The notes: a model not told the origin generated them from the letters alone. DNA of 64,000 nt from Deinococcus aetherius (GCF_025997855.1 NZ_AP026561.1:248001-312000), one strand, 5' to 3'; counted from the stretch's first letter, positions 32,444 through 50,795 are shown. Program-made: numbers and translations.

Positions 32444-33154
32444 TCACTCGTCCTCGCCCTCCCCGCTGCCCCCCAGGGCTGCCTGAGCCGCCTCCAGGAC
32501 AGGGCCGCCCCCCGGGGTCAGCGCGTAGTCGCACAGGGCGAGGAAGGCCGCGTCCGAGGGGGCGGCGCTCGCCCCGAGCGTGAGGGTGACGTCGCCGAGT
32601 TGCGAGAGGACGTAGTTGACGGCGCTCTCGGGGTTGATCTCGCGCGGGAGCATGGTGAGGGCAGTCGTCCCCTCGATCAGGCGCAGCCGACCCCGGAAGG
32701 GGCTCTCGTCCAGCCAGGTTCGCCACTCGCGGGCCGCCGCCGCAAGGGCGTGGGTGAGGTGGTGGGGGTGGGTCAGGGTCGCCATCAGGGGGCGCCCGTG
32801 CCGCTCGTGGAGGTGCGCTTCGGTGCCGAGTTGCCCCAGCCAGCCGATATGCTGGGCGGCCTGGTGGGCCAGGCGCAGGGCGCCCTCGTACTCCTCCAGC
32901 GTCTCTGCGGTGAGGCGGCGCCACGCCGGGTCCTCCTCGCCGTCCGGGGTGAGGACGACGGCCCCGTGTCCGAGCACCTGCCAGGAGGTGAAGGCTGCCG
33001 GAACCTCCAGCAGGCCCTCCTCGTCCAGCCCCGTCACGGGGACGAGTTCGGCGCCCGACAGCAGGGCCGCGAGGGCGACCTGCGCGGTGCTGGGCTCTTC
33101 CCCGGGGAGGAGCGCGGTCAGGATGCCCTCGGGATTCACGAATGCGACGATCAT
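32444..33154 (-). CDS. HAD-IIB-like protein lacking the catalytic aspartates
   Basis: A 236-residue protein. The layout looks like a Cof/sucrose-phosphatase-type HAD: an N-terminal strand, LVPVTG at 38-42 (motif II), FTSWQVLGHGAVVLTPDGEEDPAW, and a C-terminal LGASAAPSDAAFLALCDYALTP corresponding to LGxGDSxSDxxFMxLCDYxxxP. The nucleophile motif DxDxT is replaced by N7-P-E9-G-I, and GDxxxD by GASAAPSD, so phosphatase activity is unlikely. A -10-like TACAGT lies six bases before the ATG (leaderless). It sits between two candidate parS sites, convergent with parB. The HAD relationship is my reading and needs a profile search. Confidence 0.5.
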   Translation of the reverse strand: MIVAFVNPEGILTALLPGEEPSTAQVALAALLSGAELVPVTGLDEEGLLEVPAAFTSWQVLGHGAVVLTPDGEEDPAWRRLTAETLEEYEGALRLAHQAAQHIGWLGQLGTEAHLHERHGRPLMATLTHPHHLTHALAAAAREWRTWLDESPFRGRLRLIEGTTALTMLPREINPESAVNYVLSQLGDVTLTLGASAAPSDAAFLALCDYALTPGGGPVLEAAQAALGGSGEGEDE

Positions 33155-33223
33155 GCGTGCACTGTAGAGCGTGGGGTCGCGGAAAGAGGCGGCGCCCCGC
33201 TGTGATGTCCGGGAAGCAGGGCT

Positions 33224-33241
33224 GCTCGTCACGTGACGAGC
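33224..33241. promoter_or_regulatory. candidate parS site 4
   Basis: A perfect palindrome, extendable to 20 bp (TGCTCG...CGAGCA, 33223-33242). It lies 4 bp from the end of the GH32 gene and 70 bp upstream of the HAD-like gene. Confidence 0.75.
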
Positions 33242-33245
33242 AAGC

Positions 33246-34616
33246 TCAGTCCGCTGGCCGGTCCGACTCCCCCGGGGTTTGGGAGAAGGCAGGGCTGAGC
33301 GTCCAACCCCGGCAAGTCGCCCCGCCGCTCGCCGTCAGGGTGCAGAGGCGATGTTCCGGTGCTGTGCGCAGAGTCGCGCTTCGTCCGTCGGCGAAGACCT
33401 CTACGACGGAGGCGTCGAGCAGGAGCCGGAGCGAGGCGCCAGGACTGGGCAGCGTCACTACGTGGGAGGAGGTCAGGATCGAGACCTCCCCATCGTTCCC
33501 CTCCAGCCGGACGAGGGGGTGCCCGTCCTGCTCGATCACGAAGCTGCCGCCGCCCGGCAGGCGCAGGTCGAGGTCGAGCCGGGTGGGGAGAAGTTCGCCG
33601 GGGCAGACCGCGCGCTCCCGCAGGGTCAGGAGTTCGCGGGCGGGGGTCTGCCAGACCCGGCCCTCCCGCACCTCGATCTCGCGGGGCACGCTCAGGGCGC
33701 CCGACCAGCCACTCGCCAGCTGGATGTCGGCCGGTCTCACCTCGCGGACCCAGCCGATGAGGAGAAGGCGTTCCCCGGGCGCCCGGTACGCCTGCGGAGC
33801 ATAGAAGAGGGGCGAGTGGTCGAGCGGCTCCCCGCGCGTCACCTCGAAGGCGTCGCCACGGAGCGTGCCCGTCACGGCGAGGGTGCCGTCCGGGCCGCCG
33901 CCCCTCATCCGCGAGGCGATCAACATGGCCGCCTCCCCGAGGTCGAGGAGTTGAGCGCACTCCCAGACCTCGCCGGGGTCCTCCCCGCCCGCCTCGCCGA
34001 GGAGCAGGGCACCCAGGAGGCGCCAGGTGCGCAGGTCCTCCCCGGCGTACAGGAGCGCGCCGCCGCCCCGCTCCTCAGTACCGATTCCCACGACGAGCCG
34101 CCATTCCCCGCGCCCGTCCTCCCCCTCGACGCGCCGCAAGGTGGGATCGCGCCACGCCGTCAGCGTCAGGCCGGGCACCTCCCCCGAGCGAGGCCAGCGA
34201 AGCACCGCCTGCGGGTGGGCGCGGAAGCCGTGGAGCGAGCCGTCGGGGCCCTCCACCCCCGGCGCGACGTTCACGCTGGCGCTGCCCGCCTGATGCGTCG
34301 GGTCGCTCACGCCCGTGTACACCAGAGTCGGCACCCCGCCCTCGTAGACGAGCGAGCCGCTCCAGCAGCCCTCGCGGTCGTGCGGGGTGCCCGGCAGCAG
34401 GGCGAGCGGCGCGTCCTCCCAGGAGGTGAAGTCGCGGGTGCGGGCCTGCCCCCAGTGCATCATGCTCCAGCAGGCCGCGTGCGGGTTGTACTGGTAGAAG
34501 ACGTGGTGCCACCCGCCGTGATGCCCCAGCCCGACGGGGTCGTTGAGCCAGCCGCGCGGGGCGGTGAAATGCCATGAGGGGCGCTGCGGGTCGCTCAGGT
34601 CGCGGGAGGCGGACAT
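33246..34616 (-). CDS. glycoside hydrolase family 32 (sucrase/levanase-type)
   Basis: A 456-residue beta-fructosidase. The three acidic motifs are present: WLNDP with nucleophile D26, WRDP with D157 as transition-state stabiliser, and EC (E219-C220) with the acid/base. The five-bladed propeller is followed by a C-terminal beta-sandwich from about 320. There is no signal peptide, so it acts in the cytoplasm on sucrose, sucrose 6-phosphate or fructo-oligosaccharides. It is flanked on both sides by candidate parS palindromes, with no sugar transporter nearby, so it looks like a passenger gene in the partition region. Confidence 0.93.
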   Translation of the reverse strand: MSASRDLSDPQRPSWHFTAPRGWLNDPVGLGHHGGWHHVFYQYNPHAACWSMMHWGQARTRDFTSWEDAPLALLPGTPHDREGCWSGSLVYEGGVPTLVYTGVSDPTHQAGSASVNVAPGVEGPDGSLHGFRAHPQAVLRWPRSGEVPGLTLTAWRDPTLRRVEGEDGRGEWRLVVGIGTEERGGGALLYAGEDLRTWRLLGALLLGEAGGEDPGEVWECAQLLDLGEAAMLIASRMRGGGPDGTLAVTGTLRGDAFEVTRGEPLDHSPLFYAPQAYRAPGERLLLIGWVREVRPADIQLASGWSGALSVPREIEVREGRVWQTPARELLTLRERAVCPGELLPTRLDLDLRLPGGGSFVIEQDGHPLVRLEGNDGEVSILTSSHVVTLPSPGASLRLLLDASVVEVFADGRSATLRTAPEHRLCTLTASGGATCRGWTLSPAFSQTPGESDRPAD

Positions 34617-34672
34617 GGGTCACAGCCTGGCCCAACCTCGGCCCGGGGGGCTGAACAGGCCGCCCCGCCTCT

Positions 34673-34690
34673 GCTCGTCATGTGACGAGC
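34673..34690. promoter_or_regulatory. candidate parS site 5, one mismatch
   Basis: GCTCGTCATGTGACGAGC, with the central CACGTG changed to CATGTG. It lies between the GH32 start and the hpaI stop. Confidence 0.65.
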
Positions 34691-34698
34691 AAGCGCCC

Positions 34699-35452
34699 CT
34701 ACCCCTTGAAGCGGGCCGCCAGGCGGGAGGTCGCGCCCGCGAGCAGGGTCACGTCCACCCCGACGGCGACGAAGGTGTAGCCCCATTCCAGGTACGTGCG
34801 CGCCACTCCCTGGTCGGTGGCGAGGATGCCCGCCGCCCGGCCCGCCGCCCGAATCCGACCCGCCGCGTCCCGGATGGCCGCCTGCACGTCGGGGTGCCCG
34901 GGATTTCCCAGGTGGCCGAGGCTGGCGGAGAGGTCCGCCGGGCCGACGAACACGCCGTCCACCCCCTCCACCCGGGCGATGTCGTCGAGGGCACTCAGGG
35001 CGGCGGCCGACTCGACCTGGAGGAGGAGGCAGACGCCCTCGTCGGCGTGTTTGACATACTCCGCGTCCCGGGAGAAGCCGCTCGCGCGGGCGAGGGCACT
35101 CCCGACGCCGCGTATCCCGCGCGGGGGGTAGCGGGTTGCCGCCACGAGGTCCCGCGCCTGCGCCGCCGACTCCACCATCGGGATGAGCAGGTTGCGCGCC
35201 CTGAGGTCGAGGAGCCGCTTGATGATCACCGCGTCCCCGACGGGCGGGCGCACGACCGGGTGAGCCGGGTAGGGGGCGACCGCCTGAAGCTGCCGCAGGG
35301 TCGAGCGCACATCGTTCGGCGCGTGCTCCCCGTCGATCAGGAGCCAGTCGAAGCCCGCCCCGGCACAGATCTCGGCGCTGTAGGGGTCGGCGAGGGCGAG
35401 CCAGAAGCCGAAGAGGGTGTCTCCCCGGGCGAGGGCGGTCTTGAAGGGGTTG

Positions 35453-35475
<23 letters not shown>
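34699..35475 (-). CDS. hpaI: HpcH/HpaI-family aldolase (2,4-dihydroxyhept-2-ene-1,7-dioate aldolase)
   Basis: A 258-residue class II aldolase. It should split 2-keto-4-hydroxypimelate to pyruvate and succinic semialdehyde, the last step of homoprotocatechuate meta-cleavage. Motifs: [29 protein letters not shown], and [38 protein letters not shown] (metal ligand Glu and substrate Arg region). The GTG start (35473-35475) lies 23 bases inside hpaH, so the two are tightly coupled. It is the last gene of the leftward set. Confidence 0.9.
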
Positions 35476-36309
<834 letters not shown>

Positions 36310-36313
<4 letters not shown>

Positions 36314-37407
36314 GGCGACCTCTCGCGCACGTCTACCTCGACGGGCAGGGGATGGGTGATCATGTATCCGCCTCGCGCCGGGTCGTGGGCCCCGGGCTGG
36401 GTGCGGTCCCGCGCGTCGGTGGCGCGGGCGACGAGGGTGCGGCGGCCGGGACGGATGGGCGTGTGCCAGGCGAAGCGCCAACGCCGCCAGACGTGAGGCG
36501 TGGGCGGATCGAGGAACTCGGCCTCCCTCCAGGTGCACCCGCCGTCCACGCTGACCTCGACCCGCGCGACATCCGTCTCACCCGCCCACGCCGCCCCCGC
36601 GACCTCGTAAACGGCGTCGCAGGGCACCTCCTCGTGGGGGGCTGGGCGGGCAATGGTGGCCTTGACCTCCATCGCGCCGATGGGCCGGAGCTGGGGCGGC
36701 AGGCCGTCCCGCGTCTCCCAGTAGGCGTAGTCCACCGTCTGGAAGTACCCCTGGAAGGGCTCGGCCGTCACCTGAACCGACGTGAGCCACTTCACCGACG
36801 CCATGCCGTACCACCCCGGCACGACCGCGCGCACGGGGAAGCCGTGGTTGGGGGTCAGCGCCTCCCCGTTCATCCTGTAGGCCAGCAGCACGTCGCCCAG
36901 CGCCTTGTCCAGGGGAACACTCCGCGCGTAGGGGATATCACCGGGGGTCGGCAACGGGTCAGTCAACGTGCCCCGGTCGGCGCCCTCCAGCACCACCTCG
37001 CAGGCCGTGCCGAGGAGTCCGGCCCTTTCGAGCACCTTTGAAAGCGGCACGCCGGTCCACTCGGCCGTGCCCACCGCGCCGAGTTCCCAGGCCACCCCGC
37101 GCCGCCGGGGCGTCAGGAAGACGCGCCCGTTCCCGGCGCACTCCATCGTCGCCGTGAGGGTGCGCGCGGGCAGGGCGCGCAACTCGGCGAGGCCCAGCCG
37201 GAGGGGACGGGTGACCGCTCCACCTACCGTCAGGCTCCAGTCCTCGGCGGTCAGGAATGGAGTGGGAAAGTGGCTGCGGACGTAGAAGCTCGCCGTGGGC
37301 GTCACCCGGGCGTTCAGGTTCCGGAAGGGAAACTCCAGGTTGGGCGGCGACTGCTCGCGGGTGATCAGGTAGGGCGCGGGGCCCAGGTCTGGGGGGGATG
37401 GCGGCAT
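36310..37407 (-). CDS. sulfite oxidase-like molybdopterin enzyme
   Basis: A 365-residue Mo-cofactor oxidoreductase. The Mo-ligand cysteine is C90 in [11 protein letters not shown], with [14 protein letters not shown] and [20 protein letters not shown] typical of the SUOX fold; the C-terminal Mo-co dimerisation domain is residues ~240-365. No Tat signal or heme domain is visible, so it is cytoplasmic and needs an external electron acceptor. ATG at 37405-37407 with AGGAGG upstream. Its position inside the hpa set, coupled to hpaH, is unexpected. It may be a sulfite or other oxyanion oxidase served by the modAB system 9 kb away. Confidence 0.88.
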
Positions 37408-37515
37408 GAAACCTCCTGGTGGAATGGGCGAAGGGTGCGGATGCCCGGTCATTCTCCGGGACACACAGCAGAAAGGGCAAAAAGCGCGCGGCTCCCTGCC
37501 CCACCGCCCTCCCGG

Positions 37516-39982
<2,467 letters not shown>

Positions 39983-39992
39983 GGGGGCCTCC

Positions 39993-40370
39993 TTATGCCT
40001 CTTCGGTAGCGTTGTATTTGAAGACCTTGACGACGTAGCCATCCGGGTCAAGCACGAAAAAGCCGTAAGGTCCGGTGGCATGACTGTATTCCTCACGCAT
40101 GTCCCGGTGAATGTTCGCTTGAGTTGCCAGCCGGGTGAACAGCGCATCCACCTCGTCAAAGGAAGCCAGTTCAAGACCTAAGTAGGTCAGGGCGCCCGAA
40201 TCGGGGGAGAAGTCGACTTGGTCAAAAATCAGTCGCGTCCGACCGTCGAAAGTGGCGAATAGCCGCTGCCCACCGGCAGGGCGAGAGACGTTGGCTCCGA
40301 GGGCCTCGTAGAAGACCTGGGTGCGGCCAAGGTCAAGGGCCTTGAGGGCGACGTGTTCTAGCAGGGGCAC
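39993..40370 (-). CDS. VOC (glyoxalase-like) family protein
   Basis: A 125-residue single-module VOC protein: [37 protein letters not shown], and [18 protein letters not shown]. Metal-ligand positions are partly kept (His in EHVAL, Glu near LGLEL). Substrate unknown. I chose GTG at 40368-40370 because an AAGGGGG box lies eight bases upstream; an extension to 40451 would be encoded by the inverted-repeat element. Just upstream lies the nuclease cassette that separates this gene from the rest of the hpa set. Confidence 0.75.
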   Translation of the reverse strand: MPLLEHVALKALDLGRTQVFYEALGANVSRPAGGQRLFATFDGRTRLIFDQVDFSPDSGALTYLGLELASFDEVDALFTRLATQANIHRDMREEYSHATGPYGFFVLDPDGYVVKVFKYNATEEA

Positions 40371-40422
40371 GTCAATTTCCCCCTTTGCTTGGGGAGGCGA
40401 AAAAGCAGGGCGAGCGGGGCTC

Positions 40423-40462
40423 GCCACCCCTCTCCCAACCCTCTCCCGCAAGGGGAGAGGGC
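40423..40462 (+). repeat. inverted repeat, left copy, flanking the nuclease gene
   Basis: A 40-bp element beginning GCCACCCCTCTCCCAACC and ending AGGGGAGAGGGC. It contains a 9-bp hairpin (40439-40447 with 40453-40461). It is the inverted copy of 40821-40863, with only about three single-base differences in length. Confidence 0.8.
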
Positions 40463-40476
40463 TTTAGGCTGCGGGT

Positions 40477-40821
40477 GTGGATAGGTTTTCGCGGCGGGAG
40501 GGCAGGGAGAGGTCGCGCGCCCTGCGGGAGCGGAGCACGCCGCAGGAGGTATTGCTGTGGGAGCACTTGCGGGCAGGCCGCCAGCTGGGCGTGAAGTTCA
40601 AGCGTCAGCAGCCACTCGGGTTTTACATCGCCGACTTTGTGGCGTTGGAGCGAAAATTGATCATCGAATTGGACGGCAGCCACCACGCCGGAAGCGAGTA
40701 CGACGCTGTAAGGGATGCCGAACTTCGTGCCCGGGGCTTCACCGTCCTGCGCTTCTGGAACAACGAGGTGACGGACAACCTGGAGGGCGTACTGGCGCGA
40801 GTAGCCGAAGCCCTGGAGTAG
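40477..40821 (+). CDS. DUF559-type endonuclease-domain protein
   Basis: A 114-residue protein of the Vsr-like DUF559 family. LRERSTPQEVLLWEHLRAGRQLG is followed by FKRQQPLGFYIADFVALERKLIIELDGSHH (acidic D53, E65, D67, the PD-(D/E)xK-like core), then ELRARGFTVLRFWNNEV and a short C-terminal helix. It is presumably a DNA nuclease. GTG 40477 lies six bases after TAGGCT (40465-40470), a leaderless pattern. The gene fills the space between two inverted repeats (stop overlaps the right one by a base) and runs opposite to the surrounding hpa genes, so it looks mobile. Confidence 0.85.
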   Translation: MDRFSRREGRERSRALRERSTPQEVLLWEHLRAGRQLGVKFKRQQPLGFYIADFVALERKLIIELDGSHHAGSEYDAVRDAELRARGFTVLRFWNNEVTDNLEGVLARVAEALE

Positions 40822-40863
40822 CCCCTCTCCCCCTGCGGGAGAGGGGTTGGGGAGAGGGGTGGC
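40821..40863 (-). repeat. inverted repeat, right copy, flanking the nuclease gene
   Basis: A 43-bp element whose reverse complement matches 40423-40462 along its length. It starts at the last base of the nuclease stop codon and ends 17 bp before the zinc-ribbon gene stop. It holds a GGGAGAGGGG/CCCCTCTCC stem. Confidence 0.8.
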
Positions 40864-40880
40864 AGCCCACGACTGCCCTC

Positions 40881-41248
40881 TCACGTCTTCTCCTGCCACC
40901 GCTCCAAAATCTGCTCCCCGGCGCTCTTCAGGCGATTCTTCTCGATAAACGCCGGTACGTCCTTCAAACGGGTCGGGTACGGTCCCCACGTTCCCCAGTA
41001 GCCGAAGCCAGCGTTCAAAAGCGTCTCTGCAACTCGCCATCCCTCCGTGTCGTCCTGCTGCGGCGCACGAAAGTTCTTCCCGATGAGGCGCATCTCTTTT
41101 CCACATTGGGGACAGAGATGTGCGATGGGCTTTGGGACGACTCGCAGGGCCTTCGAGTTAGGCCGACGAATAACTACGACTGGTGAGCGGTCGTCATGGA
41201 CCTTTTGAAATTGCTTCCGGCAGTCAAAGCAGACATAGTGGTTGCTGC

Positions 41249-41252
<4 letters not shown>
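40881..41252 (-). CDS. zinc-ribbon protein of unknown function
   Basis: A 123-residue protein with two CxxC pairs, C8/C11 (YVCFDC) and C47/C50 (HLCPQC), forming a likely zinc ribbon. It is followed by KEMRLIGKNFRAPQQDDTEGWRVAETLLNAGF. The same arrangement occurs in small bacterial zinc-ribbon proteins of unknown role. GTG start (41250-41252) overlaps the hpaE stop by 4 bases, so it is cotranslated with hpaE. Cofactor handling or nucleic-acid binding are both possible. Confidence 0.7.
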
Positions 41253-42813
<1,561 letters not shown>

Positions 42814-42817
<4 letters not shown>

Positions 42818-43455
42818 GGTGCCTCCAGGTCGAAGACGCCGCGCTCGCCGTGGGCGCGGAGGTGAAAGGGGAGACGGCGGGCAGGCTCTCCCACCGGGAA
42901 CCAGCCGCGTCCGACCGGAACCACGATGAGCAGCCCCTCCTCATCGCCCAGGGGGGTGAAGGTGGGGGAAGACTCCCCGTAGGTCCGGAGCCCGAAGCGG
43001 CCTTGCAGGTCGCGCACGGTGCCCGGCACATCGGAAACGGACACCCCCAGCTCGCTCACGCCGAGAAGGTCCGTCACGTCGAAGCCGCTCCCGGGGAGGG
43101 CGGGAAGGGTGTGCCGCGCGATCAGTTCCAGAATGTTGCCGCCCGCGTCCCGGAAGTAGACCATGTCCGCGTTCCAGTTCTCCGAGTGGAAGACTGTTTG
43201 TCCCGTATCGTCGGGCAGCAGCGCCACCCGTTCCTCCAGCCAGGCCCTCGCCCCGGGGAAGCGGTCTTCGGGCACGTTGAGGGCGAAGTGGTACGGCCCG
43301 CCCGCCTCCCCGGGGACGAAGCGCAGGAGGGTGGAGCCGGCGCGCAGGGAGAGCCCGGTGGCGTCGTCCTCCAAGGGAAACCCCAGCACGCCCGCGTAAA
43401 AGGCCCGTTGCCCCTTGGGGTCGGGGGTGTGCAGGGTCAACCGCTCGAACCTCAT
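42814..43455 (-). CDS. two-module VOC family protein
   Basis: A 213-residue protein with two VOC half-modules: MRFERLTLHTPDPKGQRAFYAGVLGFPLE with NADMVYFRDAGGNILELIAR, then LLGVSELGVSVSDVPGTVRDLQGRFGLR. It is probably a glyoxalase/dioxygenase-fold enzyme. The pathway lacks a recognisable 5-carboxymethyl-2-hydroxymuconate isomerase (HpaF), but no family resemblance to HpaF is seen here. It overlaps hpaE and the secreted protein by 4 bases. Confidence 0.8.
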
Positions 43456-44219
43456 GGCCGGGCCCCGGCGGGAAGGCTGACGGAGTAGGCGTTGAAGGAT
43501 TCGTCGAGAAGTTGTTGGTTGCCCTTGGACACGAGGAGGGAACCTGCTCCGCCGTACTGCGGCGTCCACAGTTCCACCCGGTAACGGTAACCGTTCTTGG
43601 TCGTGAACTCGTAGGCCGTCAACTCCTCATTGGTGATCTTGCGGCCCCCGGTGACGTACACGCCCGGTGTTCCATCGAAGTTCCGGGTGGCGTAGGTCGC
43701 CGCCCTGCCGTTGTCCCAGACGATGACGGTGCGCTTGCTCGTCGCGCCCAGGAAGGCGGCCTGGGGGACGTAGCGGCAGGGAAAGTTTCCTTCCGGCGTG
43801 CGGAACCGGCCCACGCGCGTCATGCGGTAGGCGGGGTCGTTCACGCTTTCGACGTTGCTGGTGTGGATGTAAAACCGTCCGCCCCCGCCCGTGCCGTCCG
43901 GAAAGGTCAGGGGCGTGTAGATGTTCCCGGCGCCGGGATCGGGCGTGCCCAGGAGGTAGGTGGCCGTCAGGACGGCGGCGTCCGCTTCTCGCGGTGGGCG
44001 TTTCAGCCAGCGGCGGAGAGTGACGGGCTGCGGCGTGGCGGGGTCTGCCCTCACGGGTTGCGTGACTGCCAGCACCCGGTCCGGGGCGTCGCACCACGCA
44101 AAGGCGGACTGCACCTTCCCGCCCACGTTGACGTAAGACCGCATCTCGTACCGCTGGGGCGCGGCCAGGGCGAGGACGGAGAGGGCGAGGCCAAGGGGCA
44201 GGACATGCTGAAACTTCAT
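43452..44219 (-). CDS. secreted protein of unknown function
   Basis: A 255-residue protein with an N-terminal signal peptide (MKFQHVLPLGLALSVLALAAPQ). The mature part is rich in beta-type sequence, with two cysteines (AWCDAP and FPCRY) that may pair. I recognise no family. The start could be ATG 44219 or GTG 44225, which has a better-spaced G-rich box. It overlaps the VOC gene by ATGA although its product is exported, so its link with the pathway is unclear. Confidence 0.65.
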   Translation of the reverse strand: MKFQHVLPLGLALSVLALAAPQRYEMRSYVNVGGKVQSAFAWCDAPDRVLAVTQPVRADPATPQPVTLRRWLKRPPREADAAVLTATYLLGTPDPGAGNIYTPLTFPDGTGGGGRFYIHTSNVESVNDPAYRMTRVGRFRTPEGNFPCRYVPQAAFLGATSKRTVIVWDNGRAATYATRNFDGTPGVYVTGGRKITNEELTAYEFTTKNGYRYRVELWTPQYGGAGSLLVSKGNQQLLDESFNAYSVSLPAGARP

Positions 44220-44281
44220 GCTCACAGGTTGCCCCTGGCGCGTGAACCTCGCCATCCAATTTCCTGACGGCCCTTTCCTCC

Positions 44282-45082
<801 letters not shown>

Positions 45083-45289
45083 GGGGTGGCTCCGGTCATG
45101 GGACCTCCGGGGGAGGGGAGAGGGGCTTCAGGTTGTCGGTGCCCCAGCATAGGCCCACTCGCGGCGGGGGGGGAGGCGGGGCCGTCCGTCTCCGCGCTGA
45201 CCTTTCTGCTACGATCCCACAAAGCCCAACCCAGCCGGGGCACAGTCCTGCCCCTCGCCGTTCGAACCGTCCCCACGGAGGTTTTCCCC

Positions 45290-46435
<1,146 letters not shown>

Positions 46436-46472
46436 GTGGAGTCGGGGGCGGGGTGGGCTGCAGAGGAGCGGT

Positions 46473-46490
46473 CGGCCGTCAGCCGTCAGG
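46473..46490. repeat. short GTCAGC-type repeat
   Basis: The sequence GGCCGTCAGCCGTCAGG matches the repeat family of 10357-10402 and 12119-12148. It lies between two rightward genes. Confidence 0.4.
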
Positions 46491-46578
46491 AAAGACAGGC
46501 GTGTCCGCCCTGGGCGGGACGTGGGCCTGGGGTCGGGGGCGTCGCGGCTCCCGACCTCTCCCGTGAGGAGGTGAGGGC

Positions 46579-47985
<1,407 letters not shown>

Positions 47986-47999
47986 CCCGCGCTCGCGCG

Positions 48000-49349
<1,350 letters not shown>

Positions 49350-49428
49350 GGTCTGGCAGTCTACGCGCCGGGGGCGGAAAGGGAGGCCGGGCGAACCTGG
49401 CCTCCCCCGCGCCCCGCGCCGGGGTGGG

Positions 49429-50544
49429 CTACTGCGCCCCGTACCGGGTCAGGAAGTCGTAGCGCAGCACCCGGCCCGTGCCCGGCTCCCCGACCCCGTT
49501 CACCGCGACGAAGGCGTCCCCACGCGCGTTGAAGGCGATGGAGGTGGGGAAGTTCAGCCCGCCGAGCACCGTCTCCTTGACGTTGTTGGCCTTGACCCGG
49601 ATCACCGAGCCGCTCCCGGGCCCGGTGGGGGCGAAGGACACCGCGTAGAGGTTGCCGTCCGGCCCGGCGCGGAGGTCGGTGAGCCCGCTCAGGCCCGTGG
49701 CGTAGTCGGTCTGCGCGCCCGTGACCGGGTCCACCCGGATGATCCTGGCCGACCCCGGGAGTTCCGGCCCGCCGGGGAACAGGGCCACGTACAGCGCCCC
49801 GTCGGCCCCGGCGGCGACGCCCGTGGGGACCGCCTGGGCCTCGATGGGCTCGGTGGCGCCCGGAGGCGTGACCCGCAGCGCCTGGAAGACGGTGACGGTG
49901 GCGAGCGTCTTCGTCGCCGGGTCGAGCCGCAGCAGGGTGTTGGCCGCCGCGTCGGTGATATAGAGCCTGCCGTTCAGCGCGGTGAGGCCGTAGGGGTGGG
50001 AGTCGATGCCGCCCTGTTCGGCGGGCACGCCGTCGGGGTTGTTGGCGGCCTCCCAGGCGTAGGTGTCGGCGACCTCGGTGGCCGCGTTCCCGCTGATCTT
50101 CAGCACGGCGGCGAGCTTGGCGGGCCGGGTTCCCCCGCCGGGGAAGGCAGTCCACTGGCCGTTAGTGACGTACACCTCGCCCCCCAGCGTGGTCAGCCGC
50201 GAGGCCCCCACCGCCCCGAAGGGCGTGCCCAGCGACGGCAGGGTCGTGACGACCGTCTGCTCGCCCCCCGCGCTCACCCGCACCACCCGCGCCGTGTCCC
50301 CGAGGGTGATCGAGACGGGCCCGCTTTCGCCGGGAATCGACCCGATCACCTGCGTGCCCCCCGTCCCGCTGTCGGCGACCCAGACGTTGTCCTGCCCGTC
50401 CACGTACACTCCCTGCGGCCCGTTGAGACCGCTGGCGACGACGCTGCCGTGGGCGGGGGCCACCACGACCTCCCGGGTGCAACCCGCGAGCAGGAAGGCG
50501 GTGGCGAGCAGGGCGGCGGAGCGGCGTGTTGCTGTTAAGCCCAT
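49429..50544 (-). CDS. ScyD/ScyE-like beta-propeller lipoprotein
   Basis: A 371-residue exported protein. The signal peptide ends in a lipobox (LLAGC, Cys22). The mature part is an NHL/six-bladed propeller with repeats such as GLNGPQGVYVDGQDNVWVADSG, GGIDSHPYGLTALNGRLYITDAAANTLLRLDP and PTSIAFNARGDAFVAVNGVGEPGTGRVLRY. Bacterial homologues of scytonemin-cluster ScyD/ScyE have this shape; here no scytonemin genes are present and the function is unknown. GGAGG lies four bases before the ATG. Confidence 0.85.
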   Translation of the reverse strand: MGLTATRRSAALLATAFLLAGCTREVVVAPAHGSVVASGLNGPQGVYVDGQDNVWVADSGTGGTQVIGSIPGESGPVSITLGDTARVVRVSAGGEQTVVTTLPSLGTPFGAVGASRLTTLGGEVYVTNGQWTAFPGGGTRPAKLAAVLKISGNAATEVADTYAWEAANNPDGVPAEQGGIDSHPYGLTALNGRLYITDAAANTLLRLDPATKTLATVTVFQALRVTPPGATEPIEAQAVPTGVAAGADGALYVALFPGGPELPGSARIIRVDPVTGAQTDYATGLSGLTDLRAGPDGNLYAVSFAPTGPGSGSVIRVKANNVKETVLGGLNFPTSIAFNARGDAFVAVNGVGEPGTGRVLRYDFLTRYGAQ

Positions 50545-50725
50545 AGTTCCTCCCGAGGCCAGCTCCCACCGGAACCGGGGCCGGCAGCCGTCACCCCGGC
50601 CGTGGGAAAAGGCAGACGGACCGTAACATTTTTCACTTTGGCTGTGAAGGGTCTCCCTTCGGCCTAAGCCATCTGGCTGATTCGGGAGACATGGGGAAGG
50701 AGCGGAGGAGGGAAGCGGCCCGTCT

Positions 50726-50743
50726 GCTCGTCACGTGACGAGC
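50726..50743. promoter_or_regulatory. candidate parS site 6, distal
   Basis: A perfect GCTCGTCACGTGACGAGC palindrome in the 250-bp gap between the propeller lipoprotein and cytochrome c genes, about 18 kb from parB. Confidence 0.65.
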
Positions 50744-50795
50744 AACCTGTTTTCCCCTGCTCCCCCCCTCGTTGAGAGGACGGCCGACGTGTGGG

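Noticed and set aside
40372..41106. A leftward 244-codon frame over the nuclease gene.
   Set aside because: It is antisense to the DUF559 gene and its peptide comes from the inverted repeats.
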